This document shows, one piece after another, positions 20,455 through 33,362 of a DNA stretch of 64,000 nucleotides. A program made the position numbers and the translations under genes. Numbering within the stretch: position 1 is the stretch's first letter; every line of letters begins with the position of its first letter. The notes below the pieces were generated by a model. That model was not told where the DNA came from, made no database searches, and saw only the letters and a program-made list of their open reading frames with translations. This stretch comes from Proteromonas lacertae (lineage: Eukaryota; Sar; Bigyra; Opalinata; Proteromonadidae): assembly GCA_002245135.1 (NCBI GenBank), contig NGBS01000900.1:1-64000 (forward strand), written 5' to 3'.

Positions 20455-22893
20455 ATGGCTACTAAGAGAAGAAAACTAGCTCAATCTGCAGATAATGATG
20501 AGGAAGTAAGATAAATATTGCATTATATTCATAAACTAGGGTGAAGATGAAGTGTTTATACTAAAACATAAGAATACTGCTTTAGCAGATCAGTTTTTTC
20601 TTCAGAAGGGTGAAATAAATAGACTAAAGGAAGAAAATGCAAAATTAGCGATTGATATTCAACATAGAGACTCATATGTCCAATGTCTGTCCAATCAGTG
20701 GAATAATTTGCATGATTCAATTGAATTACTTAAATCAACAATATCTCCTCCGACTGACGTATAAATATATACAATTATTAATTATATTTTCTTTTAACTA
20801 GTCCCCATCCTGTAATATATATGAATCCTACCTTCAATCCTTAGACTCTTTCCTAGACTTAGATTATTCAATGATAGGCAACATAGACATTGATAAATAT
20901 GAAGGAGTATAATATTATCAATTTTAATTGTTCTATTAGACTGTTGATGTAAAAACTGACACTTGTAAATTTGAATCAGAAATTACATCCCAGTTTAATT
21001 GGGTAAATGCTACAATCAAAGACTTTATTTCGTTATTAGGTAATATATCAATAAACAAAGAAGCAGTTATTGAAGCTCAAATATCTGAACTAGACAAAGT
21101 AAATGCAACGCTACAAAGCTATAAACATACAGTATATATATATATATATATATATATCTGTAAATAGAAGAGAGAATCTGACAATAAATACAATAGTTTA
21201 TTACACAAATATAATACTTTAAGTAAAGATTTATTATCAATGGAAAAGAAGTTGCATCTCTACGAATTAGAGATATTAAATTATAAGAATAATACAGTTA
21301 GTGCTAATTCTAGTGCTACAAAAGAAGAACCAGTAAATATTAAACAAGAACAATCATCATCATCTTCATTATCATCCTCAACAACAACAACAACAACAAC
21401 AAATAATAATAATAATAATAATAATACAATATCAGAACCTCTTCAAACTTCAACTCAAGCCTCTTCAAAACCACTTTCAACCTCTACAGATCCTAACGAC
21501 ATTAACGACGTCTCTGAATTAAGACTAATGTTAAAAGATAAAGATAACAGACATGAAAAATTACAAGAACAATTTCAGAAATTACTTGCAAGATTGAATC
21601 AACTACAGTATCAACAATCTGATGAAGCTAATGGTGGTGGAAGTGATGGTAGCAATGGTAATACTACAAATCCAACAATAGTAGCATTGCAAACAAAGGT
21701 AGATGAATATGAGAAACAGATAGAGGACTTTAAAAAAGAAATAGAGAAATATCAAGAGATTAAAGTAGAAAAAGATGAAGAGATTATGTATGAAAAATCA
21801 AATTATAAAAATGTAATATCAGAGCTGTCAAAAAGATATGATAATGAATTATCAAGAATTACAAATGAAAGAATTAAATTAAATGAACAAATTAAATCAT
21901 TAAAAGATCAAGTGAAGGAGTATCAAGATAAAGAAAATGAAAGGGAAATATCTTCCAAAACATTTAAATATTATGAAGAGATGATTTCTAACTTGACTAA
22001 ACAATTAGAGACTGCAAATAAACTGAATCAAGATTTAGGAGCTAATTGTAAAGATCATCCTGATGAAGAAACACTATTGAAACAGATAGATACACTTAGT
22101 ATATATATATATATTGTATGAATTATATAAAATTAGATGTTCAATTACAACAACTGACTGAACAAAATAAGAATTTATTGACTCAAGTAAGAGGTAAAGA
22201 TTTATATATTGGTAAACTAACATCTGATAAATTGAACGCTGAGAATCTCAAAATCGATTTAATGAGAGAAAAAGAATTGTTATTAAAGCAAGTCTCAGAG
22301 AGTAAGAAGAATGAAGAGAACTGTCAAAATACACTTAGCGACTATAAAGCAACATTTGACTTGTTTGAAAGACATGTATGATCAAGTTTTATATATATAT
22401 ATAGAAGAAAGATGTAGAAGAAGAAAATGGACAGTTGGCTAAAGATAAACAACAATTAAGTTATCAACTTACTGATATCCAATCAAAATATAAAGAATTA
22501 TCAACGAAATCTGAAACCAATGAATTGAAGAATAAAGAGATGTACACTAAGATCACTGAACTTACTACTGCATTAGAAAACTGTAAGAAGAAAAAACGAA
22601 AAGCTGAAGACGATATTAAGGTGTATAAGAGAAGATTAGAGAATAATGGACAAAATGTTGATTTAATTGATTCTGCAGAATTAGAAACTTTGAAATTACA
22701 AAATCAGGATTATAGAATAGCATTAATGTGTAGTTTGTGTAGCGATAATAGAAAGAATTGTGTTATCACTAAGTGTGGACATATGTTTTGTAGTGAATGT
22801 ATTGAAAAGAATTTTAAAGCAAGAAATAGAAAATGTCCCAAATGTGCTTGTCAATATGGACAGGAAGACTTCAAATCAGCATGGTTGGATTAA
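20455..22893 (+). CDS. BRE1: BRE1-type E3 ubiquitin ligase (RNF20/40)
   Basis: E3 for histone H2B mono-ubiquitination, acting with RAD6. The start MATKRRKL has the basic N-terminus usual for this family. Long coiled coils fill residues about 40-650, with a low-complexity Ser/Thr/Asn insert near 21350-21430. The C-terminal RING is diagnostic: CSLCSDNRKNCVITKCGHMF then CSECIEKNFKARNRKCPKC, ending GQEDFKSAWLD. GT-AG introns fall after DNDEE, SPPTD, KYEG, YKHT, and in the coiled coil at AT-repeat stretches near 22103 and 22380-22410. No frame breaks. Confidence 0.9.
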
Positions 22894-22992
22894 GAAATAT
22901 ATATTAATTTTATTTGTTTTCTTTTTCTTACTACATATATAGGTTTAAAAGACACTCACTTCTTTACATAAATTTTTCATTTTTACTTACAC

Positions 22993-22998
22993 CAAGCC
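22993..22998 (+). promoter_or_regulatory. CAAGCC promoter-type element
   Basis: CCAAGCCAAGCTT lies about 40 nt before the ATG at 23038. It is a weaker match to the recurring TCAAGCC motif. Confidence 0.35.
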
Positions 22999-23037
22999 AA
23001 GCTTATTTTTCATTCTGTTTGTTATTGTAATTGATGA

Positions 23038-23616
23038 ATGGATAACTGTGATTGTAGTTTTGAACATGATTTTAAATTAAATTCTTCTGAAAAGCCAGAT
23101 TATAATTATGATATATATCAGACTTTGTGTTTCGATTATGATTTCTTAGATGAACAAAACAAATCGCCCGACTGTTCTGATAAAGAACAAACGAAAGACA
23201 GTTATACAAATGATTATTTGTTTGATGATACAGATTATACAGAAAACGAAGTACAAGAAGATAGTTTTATTATATATACCCCTAAGAATGTACTACAGAA
23301 ATCTATTGATTTTATCGAAGACCCAGATAAAGTTATTTGTAAATATTGTAATACAAAAATAGAGAAATCAGAGTGTTTTGTTTTTAAAGAAGATTCTAAT
23401 TCATTTGTATGTATAAATTGTGCAATTAAAGGACATATATCACAAAAGAATTTGATAGATTGGGAAGAAACTCATTCAAAACATGATTATCCTAGACTAA
23501 AAAGATGTACTAGGTGTGGTAGATACAAAAATAAGAATAGATTTAAAGATAGAATAAAGTATTGTAGTTATTGTTCACTAAAAAAGAAACTGTCTTATGT
23601 GTATAAAAATAAATAG
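23038..23616 (+). CDS. Acidic protein with two C-terminal CxxC zinc clusters
   Basis: The protein has 192 residues in a single exon. The first 90 are Asp/Tyr-rich and acidic, possibly an activation region. Then come CKYCNTKIEKSECFVF and CINCAIKGH, followed by a second cluster, KRCTRCGRYKNKNRFKDR and YCSYCSLKKKL. The second cluster has the CxxCgxxxxxxxF...CxxC layout seen in several small transcription-factor-like zinc fingers. A nuclear regulator is plausible; I do not recognise the family. Confidence 0.55.
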   Translation: MDNCDCSFEHDFKLNSSEKPDYNYDIYQTLCFDYDFLDEQNKSPDCSDKEQTKDSYTNDYLFDDTDYTENEVQEDSFIIYTPKNVLQKSIDFIEDPDKVICKYCNTKIEKSECFVFKEDSNSFVCINCAIKGHISQKNLIDWEETHSKHDYPRLKRCTRCGRYKNKNRFKDRIKYCSYCSLKKKLSYVYKNK

Positions 23617-23750
23617 AATTTTAACTTAACTACTGTGTCTATATATCATTTTTATTTAATAAAACAAGCAATAGTAAAATTCATTTTAATTTGTTTAAAT
23701 TATTGTATATTAATATATGCTTATTATAACTATATAACAATTTGCCATTT

Positions 23751-24202
23751 TCATGGTAAAAATTGTGGTCTTTGTACTGGTATGTCTAAAGAATTATAAA
23801 ATGGAGTACTTTCATCATCTGTTAGAATAGTCATTGTCGAAAGTATGTCAACAGTAACTGCTTCAACTGGGGGAGGTCTGATTGAACATGGACAATTACA
23901 ATTACCATGCTTTGGACACATAAAGGTTTTGGCTGGAATTACTGGAACTCTATTACGATGAGCACAATTAATCTAAAATTTATAATAACATTAATAACAA
24001 TACTATGATAAATATCAACAGAAAAATCAAAATCAAAATTAGAAAACAATATGGATTTAAATTAAATATGAAATAGAGTGTAAATAGTCCAATGCACAAT
24101 ATAAGCCACTGAAAAGTTAAGAAAACATAATAGTCTATAATACAAAGGATATAACTATAGCAGAACCACAATAAGAGTGTAAACACCTTGTATTTGACTC
24201 AT
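23751..24202 (-). CDS. Small polytopic membrane protein with Cys-rich cytosolic tail
   Basis: The minus-strand frame starts MSQIQGVYTLLWFCYSY and contains about three hydrophobic helices. A 31-nt GT-AG intron then joins IFII to INCAHRNRVPVIPAKTFMC. The tail has KHGNCNCPCSIRPPP and ends PVQRPQFLP. Part of the hydrophobic stretch may itself be intronic because it is AT-rich and contains several GT/AG pairs. Function unknown. Divergent with the KAR5-like gene. Confidence 0.4.
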
Positions 24203-24333
24203 TTAGCTTCTAGAATATGAATAATAATAATTTATACTGTTGGTAACATCAGAAAAACGAGAAAAACAATGTGTTTTGTGATTTTTGAAATACATTTAGA
24301 TACAAGTGTATAAATGTATTAATTCAAATTACT

Positions 24334-26031
24334 ATGAAACTTTTTGATATTGTAATATACCTGCTAATTATAGAAATCTCATGTATAATAATTCATTTAT
24401 TTCTGTGGATAGTATGTTCTACGGTTAAATATTTAACGAGAGAAGATAAAATTAGTGATGCTAAGGAATTTGAGAAGAAAATAAGGGAGAAACAGTCTGA
24501 ATGTTGGAAAGTATGTTTTGAAGAATATTAATTTATAGAATGCTGTGTTGAATATCAATGGTAGTTGCAAATCCATTGATGTGAATGAGCAAAGACTACT
24601 TGCTGTAAAATTTACTCAATGCCACATGGATGCGGTTGGTATTTAGAATTTTTTAATATCTATAGGAAGAAAATTACCAGATTACACAGTCGATACGAAT
24701 TTCAAGCTTTATAACACAAAGTACTTAAAAGATGATGCTTTTAATGCATATACAGCTTTTTTTATTCACGTTGATAACCTCTGCTTTTATTTACAGAATG
24801 AAATATGGTGTGAAAGTACAGACAAAACAATTGATGAACTAAACACTAATACAGACACAATGAAGCATTCTTTGTATAATATATATATAATAATTATTAT
24901 AATATAAATAGAGATATTCTATTAGAAAATGAATATCAGCTTGTTTCAAATCAAAATATATCATTGAAACATCATCAAATGATAATTGAAAATGAAATTC
25001 TTCTAATTGCTGAAAGTGAAAAAGCTAAAAATATGATTTCTAATATGCAAACTGAAGTAAACCAATCATTTTCAACTTTAGATAACATAATGTTGAAGAA
25101 TAATAGAACTGTTACGGATTTTGTTTCTATCATTGGTAGATATCTTACAAAAATTGAATTCTTGCAAAGATATCTTGTGAATGGAATATTTGATTTAGAA
25201 TCAATATTTTATTACGTTTTGGTTATCTTTATCAGTCTGTTTTTAACTTCACCAGTGTCTGTAAGGAAAGCAAGACCTACAATATTCGTTTCAATATTTA
25301 TAAATGTAATGTTAGAAAGATATATACTAAACCTATTGATAGATACAATATATGAAAATGATATTATTAATTATAGATCAATATTAAGATCAATGCTACT
25401 GATAGTGATTGTTATTGAATTTATTTCACATTTACTTACATATAATGATTTAGATGAAAAGAGTTATGTAGTTTTGATTGATTTGAATAAGAAATTATCA
25501 ACTACTAAACAAGAGAATGTAAAAGAAGAAGAAGAAGATAAACAGAAAGAAAATGAAAATGAAAAGAATGATAATAGTTATATACATAAATGTTTTAAGT
25601 TTATTCCAGTGTTTATGAATAATATAAGAGAAAGATTCTCCAGTAATAGCAGTATTGAGAATAGTATAAATGAAATAACTGAAGAAAATGATAATAATAA
25701 AGAGAATAGTGCAAAACCAGCAAAAGTAATATATAAAACACCATCTAGAAAGAAGAGAGGTAGAAGTAGTGCTCCAGGAACACTACAAAGCACAGCAAAA
25801 GTAAATGGAAGTGGCAGTGGTAATAGAGGAAGATCTAAAAGAAGAAGGACTGATAGTACCAGTTGTAGAAAGAGAATAAGAAGTTCTAGTAGGTCAGTAT
25901 CAAGAAATAGTAGAAGAAGTTCGTTTGATTCAATTGCAGGAGATGAAGAAGACATCTTTCCAGCAAAGAAATATGAAACTCCTTATAATATCCCTCGTAA
26001 GATGTTTACACGTACTAGTAGTATGGAATAA
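24334..26031 (+). CDS. Nuclear-envelope fusion protein of the KAR5/GEX1/Brambleberry family
   Basis: This family acts in nuclear envelope fusion at karyogamy or pronuclear fusion. The exons spliced by 27-45-nt introns read: hydrophobic N-terminal anchor, EKQSECWK then NAVLNINGSCKSIDVNEQ, LLAVKFTQCHMDAVGRKLPD, and NAYTAFFIHVDNLCFYLQNE. These match the family Cys-rich luminal domain (CW...C..L..eQ..LAl.FT.C...sgR; Ft.h...iC.yL..e.W). A coiled coil follows, then two membrane segments near 25200-25430 and a 200-residue basic Arg/Ser-rich tail, probably nucleoplasmic or cytosolic. The family identity rests on these ordered motifs, not on a search. It implies a sexual cycle. Confidence 0.7.
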
Positions 26032-26209
26032 GCCAAAATTTAGTCTTTTTAATTTATTCTTTTATTTACACTTTTTTGTTGAGTTATATAATAGCATAGA
26101 ATTGTTTTCATATCACATAAAATGTCTGATAAAGAACAAAATTTAAAATAAAAAAATTCAACTGTCAAACTTGATTCAAACCTTTTTTGAATTTGAATTT
26201 TTAATTCAA

Positions 26210-27685
26210 ATGGATCAAAGAACTATCAACCAATTGTTCTCACCAACAACCTATAATGGATCAAATGAGGAACCCTTACCAACACCAGCAGTTAAGCAAC
26301 TAAATAAAAGAGTTGATGAATTGCTAGCTTACACGCCCTCACAATTTTCATTCTCTCCTAACGATGTCAATATATCAAATACAGTCACTCCATCAAGGCT
26401 TATTATCTCTCCAAGTACTCCAATTACAAAAGACAAAATCCCATTTAGTAGATCTAATACAGCAAAGAAACATTTTCATGGCGTTACTTTAACACCAGAA
26501 GATTTAACATCGCCTCCAAATCATTTCAGCCCACTTCTTTCTTCAAGAAAGAAATTCAAATCAAGCACTTCAAACAACCAAAATGGAAATAGAATTATAT
26601 TATCTCAATACGATCAAAACATCACAGTAATAACTGAAGATACTGATAATTACATTCTAACCAACAAGCCAATCGTTTCATTCGGAGGAGTACCAATAGG
26701 TGAACCACATATAGAAACATTAACATTAAGAAATAATAGAAAATATGATTTAAAAATCAAATTAGAAATGCATTTTGAAGATCAAGACATTACAGAATCT
26801 GATGGTTATAAACTCCTATCCACAAATACTTTAGACTTAAAAGCATATACAGATACAGTAATAAACATCCAATTCTCACCAAAAAGGAATAATCAATATT
26901 CTGGTATTATATTTGTATCAGTAGTAGATACAGATGCATTATATCAAATACCATTATATGGGTATGGAGGAATATCAGATTTAACATGTTATGTCTTACA
27001 AGATCCAGTAGAAATGAAACACAATAAGAATAATAGTGTATGGGAAGGTATAATTGAGATAGTGAATAGTGGTACAAGATGTGCTACAGTATATGCTTTA
27101 TTAGATGATCCTGAACATGAATTAGGTAAAGAATTTGCTAATAGATTAGAGATTACACCAAATTGTTTTACACTGAATCAAAATGAAAGACAAACAGTCA
27201 ATGTAACCTTCTCAGAATGTCCTGAAGATAGAGATAATATTAGAATCAATGGTAATTTAGTATTCTCTATATTAATCTCATGGGGTGATGAAATACAAAG
27301 AATGAAAGCATTTTATAAAAGACCAACTGAGTCAAACTCATTCAAATCACCATTATATGAACTAATAGGAGATAATGCAGAATTAAAAGCTGATATTACA
27401 AGAGAAGAATTGAAGTATATTGAACAATTACAAAGCCAAAAAGCTATTGATCTTCGCGTATTGAATGAAGAAGATAATAAAGAAAGTGGTAAAATGATTG
27501 AATTAAATGATTTTGATAAGATATTTGAGTATTTCAATTGGACTAATTCATTACATTCTAACTTTGTTGATTTTCATCGTAGATCATTATTATTAGATTC
27601 ATCTTCATCATCAGGTTCATCGCCTCTACAACCAATACAAGAACCAAATCATATAAGTGATGGATCATTAAGTGATATATCACCA

Positions 27686-27738
<53 letters not shown>

Positions 27739-29576
27739 TAGTATTCCATTACATATGCAAATACAGTCACAGAGTCTCAATATTCAGAATTCACCTGTAG
27801 TAATGACTACAATTAGTAATTCAATTACATTAACTGGTAATCAAACACCATTAATGAATAATAATAATAATAATAAATTCATTTGAGAATATATCTAAAG
27901 ATACTTCTTTCACTAATATCTCACCATTACCTACACCTCATTATGTTAATGGTAAAGTTAAGTTTTATGATGATGTATCAATAAGTAATGAAGATACTTC
28001 GAGAGACACGACATATAGTCATTATACACCATTACCTACACCACATTATGTTAAAGAAGAAAGTAGAAGTGGTGTTATTAATAACAATGGATTATTACCA
28101 AATGAACAAATATCAACATCATCAGTTGCATCATCATTATCATCACAGCAACAACAACAACAACAACAAATTCCAAAATTACAAGAACAGATCAGTATGG
28201 AGAATATGTCGAACGATACATTGAATAGTGCAACATTATCACCATTAGCAACTCCATATTATGATAGAATATCAGGTAAAGTAATATATTTACAACCAGG
28301 TGAACCAATACCATCGCAACATGTAACACATGTTCAAGGTCCAGTATCAGTATCAACATATTCAACACCATCATCTGTAAATGATAGTTTAAACAATAAT
28401 AAAACAACTAATAGCATTACTTCGACCAATAATAATAATAATAATACAATGATTAAGAATCAAGAACAATCATTTCAAAGTACAATATCCAATATATCAT
28501 CCTTACCATCACCTCATTATAATTCCAACAACAGGAACAGTTGAATTAAGATTATCATCAACATCATCTCAACAATTACCACAATCATCATCAATTGGTA
28601 GTATTCATAAGAGTATTAATAAAGGAAGTAGCAGTGGCTCTGAAGAACAATCTTTATCACCAGAAATAAGCAAACATTCAATACCAATGACATCTATATT
28701 CTCACCGACTCAATAATAGTAAAGATACTCAAAGTGAATCATTAATTAATAAACCAATATTAACACCATTATCATCACAAAATCAACAACAACAACAACA
28801 ACTAGATGAAGCTCATTCAGAGATATTAACATCAACAAAGAATCAACCAACTACTCAATTATATGAACCATCTATATCATCAACAATTAGTGATATTTCA
28901 GCATTACCATCTCCTCATTTTAATAGAGAAACTAACAGAGTTGAATATCTACAACATAACAGTAATAGTAATGATATTTTACCTACCATTAATAGTAATA
29001 ATACATCTATATTACATCAAAGTCAATCTCATAAATCAACTGGTAGTAATAGTAATGAAAGTAGTAAAACAGATATTGACGTTAATATAGAAATTAATCA
29101 TTCATCATCCCAACAAAATCAACAAAAATCAACTGATAATAATGCAAGTGGATCATTTAGTGATATATCTTCACTATCATCCGTTACACCAGTGGATAAA
29201 ATATTTCCACCTGAAGAATCTAATAGTAATGTTATTAAGAGCAATATAATATCTCCACCAAGAGCACCACTATCACAACCATCATCACAAAGAAGTTTCC
29301 ATTCGCATTTATTCAATAGCAATAATAATAATGAAAATGTTGATGAAAACATACCATCTGCTTATATTAATAGAGTTTCTAATCATATTGAATTAAAGAA
29401 TACTGATGATACATTGAGAGATATACAAGTACCTGCATCTTATACATCCACTAGTAATTCATCCATAACACATCAATCTAATAAAGAATCATCATCATCT
29501 TCATCATCTTCAACTAATGGTAGAATATCAAGACAATCTGATAATATTGTATTAGAAGGAAATAGTATTAAATTCC

Positions 29577-29608
<32 letters not shown>

Positions 29609-31702
29609 CCATCTTCATCAAAATCAAATGGATTGAGTTATAATCTTAGCGATAACAATAACGATGATAATGATGCACAACATTCTATTTATTCTCAATC
29701 ACAACAAAACCAACAACAAGATAATGAAGAAGATAATTCTCAGAATACAAGTTCAGATATATCATTATTATCACCATATTACAATAGAAGTACAGGTAAA
29801 GTAGAATTTAGAAAAAGTCAAAACTCTGGTGAAATAGAAAATAACTTATCAATTTCACAACAGCAACAACAAAATCAACAAGATTCTAATAATAATAATA
29901 ATAATTTTAGTGATATAGGAAGTATATCTCAATACCAATCATCAGGAGTTGCATCTACAACTGCATCATCAACATTAACATCAACCATATCAAATCTCAA
30001 AGCCATTAGATTCTTATACTCAAAAAGAATCTATCTCAAGTCATAATTTGGATGTTATAAATGAAAATCTATCACCATTAAACAATAATAATGATATTAA
30101 TAGATCAAACCCTGAATCAAGCTCAAATCATAGTATTTCCCACTCATTGCATATAACAGAAGCACAATCATTCAATTCACGTCATAGCAGTAATAAACCA
30201 CAATCTACAAATACATCATTCACCGATATATCACCATTACCATCACCCTATTATAATAGAGAAACTAATCAAGTGGAGTATAGATTAACACCATCAAAAT
30301 CACAACAAGAACCAAGCAGTGAAGATGAAAATAATAATAAAAGTATTAGTGAGAATGATGGATCAAATAAATCATTACAATTATCAGAACAACAACAAGA
30401 ACCATTATCATCAATATCAAATCATTCTATACGAAATGTTAATAATAATAATAATAATAATAAGTCAATAAGTGATAATAATATATCATTACCTGTTATA
30501 TCAAACAGATTAATGAATAATATTACTACATCATTACAAAGTAATAATACAAATGAAAGTGATGTATCATCATTACCATATATTCAACAACAACCGCAAC
30601 AAGATGATAATGATATATATATAAAGATGAGTGATAGTTCAATAAATCAATCATTATTACAGCCACAAAAACCAGAATCATCATCAATAACACCTGAACA
30701 ATCGCACCATAGTATAATAACAAGTAAACAAAAAGAAGAATCACATAGTAGTACAAGAATGGGATCATTATCACCATTATCTAATAGTAATAACTTATAC
30801 TCAGCAGAAATATTAAGACAATCACAAGAAGAAGAAGAAGAAGAAGAAGAAGAAGAAGAAGAAGAAGAACAGAATCAACAATTATCATCATCATCAATCC
30901 CAGTATTACCAGTAATATCTAATAAAGATACTCTTCTGGATATGATACAAACACAACAGCCAATATACAATAGTGAAACAGGTGAAGTACAATTCCAAAC
31001 TAGTAATGATATTGGTAGTGGAATATTACCAACAATATCTAATCATTCTACACCATTACAGCAACCACTACAATATAACACTCTAAGTTCATATCAACAA
31101 TCATCAATACATCCAACTAAATCACCATCTCAAAGTCTTGGATCATCATTATTACAAAATAATGGATCAATTAATGGAATACCAGTTGAGAATAATTCAA
31201 ATAGTAATCTATCAGATTTAACACCACCATCACCATTACAATCAACATCTGTTAATGGTATGAACAATAATATTAATAATAATAATATATCAAACTTACC
31301 AACAAATAGTTTTCATTCAGAAAATATATCAAATCATTTAACTTCATTAAACTCATCACCACAATCACAGCAGAATGAAATTATTACATCAATTACTAAC
31401 ACACCTTACAATAAAACAGAAGTATCAACAACACCAGGTGTAAGCAACATCAATATTATCTCAAAATAATGATGAAAATATTGAATATTCTCCATATTTT
31501 GATAAAGAAACAGGTGAAGTTAAATTTATTGAGAAATCTCATTCTCATTCATCATTATCATCAATTAATCAACAAAATCCACAACTATCACAACAACAAC
31601 AATTATCTATGTTAGAGAATAATTCTATCAATTCTGAAGATTTACAAAGATCTATTCAACAGAATTTATCATCATCAATACCTATTAATACATCAATTAG
31701 TC

Positions 31703-31741
<39 letters not shown>

Positions 31742-33325
31742 CACAGATTATGAGTAATAGTGGTATAATCAGTCAATCTCTGAATAACAATAATGAGAGT
31801 TACTCAAACATTACTCCAGAATCAATAGGTAATTATAATCAACAGCAACAGTCACAATATTCACTACAGCAAGAACAACAACCTATTTTAAGTCAATCTT
31901 TACATAATAGTAATAATTATGGAAATAGTAAACAACAAGAACAACAACAACAACAATATCAGAATTCATTATCACCAAATAATATGATGAATGAAATATC
32001 TATCAATAATAATAACAATATCAATGACTATTCTGATTTAGATTTACCACCACCTTCAACTAATTCAATATATACATCATCATCAGCAATACATAGCAAT
32101 AATTATGGTTCAATTACAAACACTCAAATCCCTGAACAATCTCCAATGATTCATTCAGATCATTTACCAGTAGATAGTACAATATTAAGAGATCTTACAC
32201 CAATACCAACACCAATATATGACAGAGTAACTAATGAAATATCAATGAACAACTCTATAAAACCAACTACATCACCACAAAGACCAGATTCATATACACA
32301 TCAAAGTACATCACCCACAATGGAGACATTGAATAGTGTAAAATCAACATTAACTGAATTATCACCAATACCAACACCTTACATTGATAAATCATCAGGA
32401 TATTTAAAGTTCCATACTTCAAGTATATCACAACAACAGAATATGATGAGTCAACAACATTCATTACAATCAATTGGTTATAATAATAATAACACAAATA
32501 ATTCATCAATCAATTCATTCAATAAAATACAACAACAATCCGATGTTTTACCTCAACAAAGTGTAATTAGTCAACAAAACAGTGAGAATATGAATTATAC
32601 CAATTTATTACCTGATTCAATCACTAATAGCAATAATTTGAATAATAATTATGTAAATGAAAATTCACCAAATCAAATACCATCTCCATTATTGCACAGC
32701 AACAACAACAACAATTATCACCATGATTCAATCACAACAGCAATTATCCAATAATAATTCACCAATGTATAGTTCAATACAGAATGATAATAACGATATG
32801 AATAATGATAATATGATTAAAACACCATCACCACTGACTACAAGTCAAATAGTGTCATCTGCAATGGAACATACAGGATTAACGCCATATATGAGTAATG
32901 ATAATAATATTAATAACAATGTAATAATTGATGAATTATCACCATTACAACAACAACAACAACAACAGATGAATCAATCATCATTAAGATATAGCCAATA
33001 TAATAAGTCCCCAGAATATACTCAACAACAACAACAATCTTCACTGTTATTATCACCACCACAACCAAATCCATTAATCACAAGTATTGATAATTCACCA
33101 GATGTACAACAACAACAACAACAGTCATATATGATGAACAAATCACTTAATAATAATACATCACCATCAATGAATGAAATACCAATAATCAGTGGAAATA
33201 ATAGTAACAATACCTCACCAAACATAACAACATTATCTCCGCAGCAACAATTCCAACAGTCACAACAACCAAACATATCAAGCCAATATCAAACTAATGA
33301 TCAATTATCGCCATTATATCAGAGT

Positions 33326-33362
<37 letters not shown>

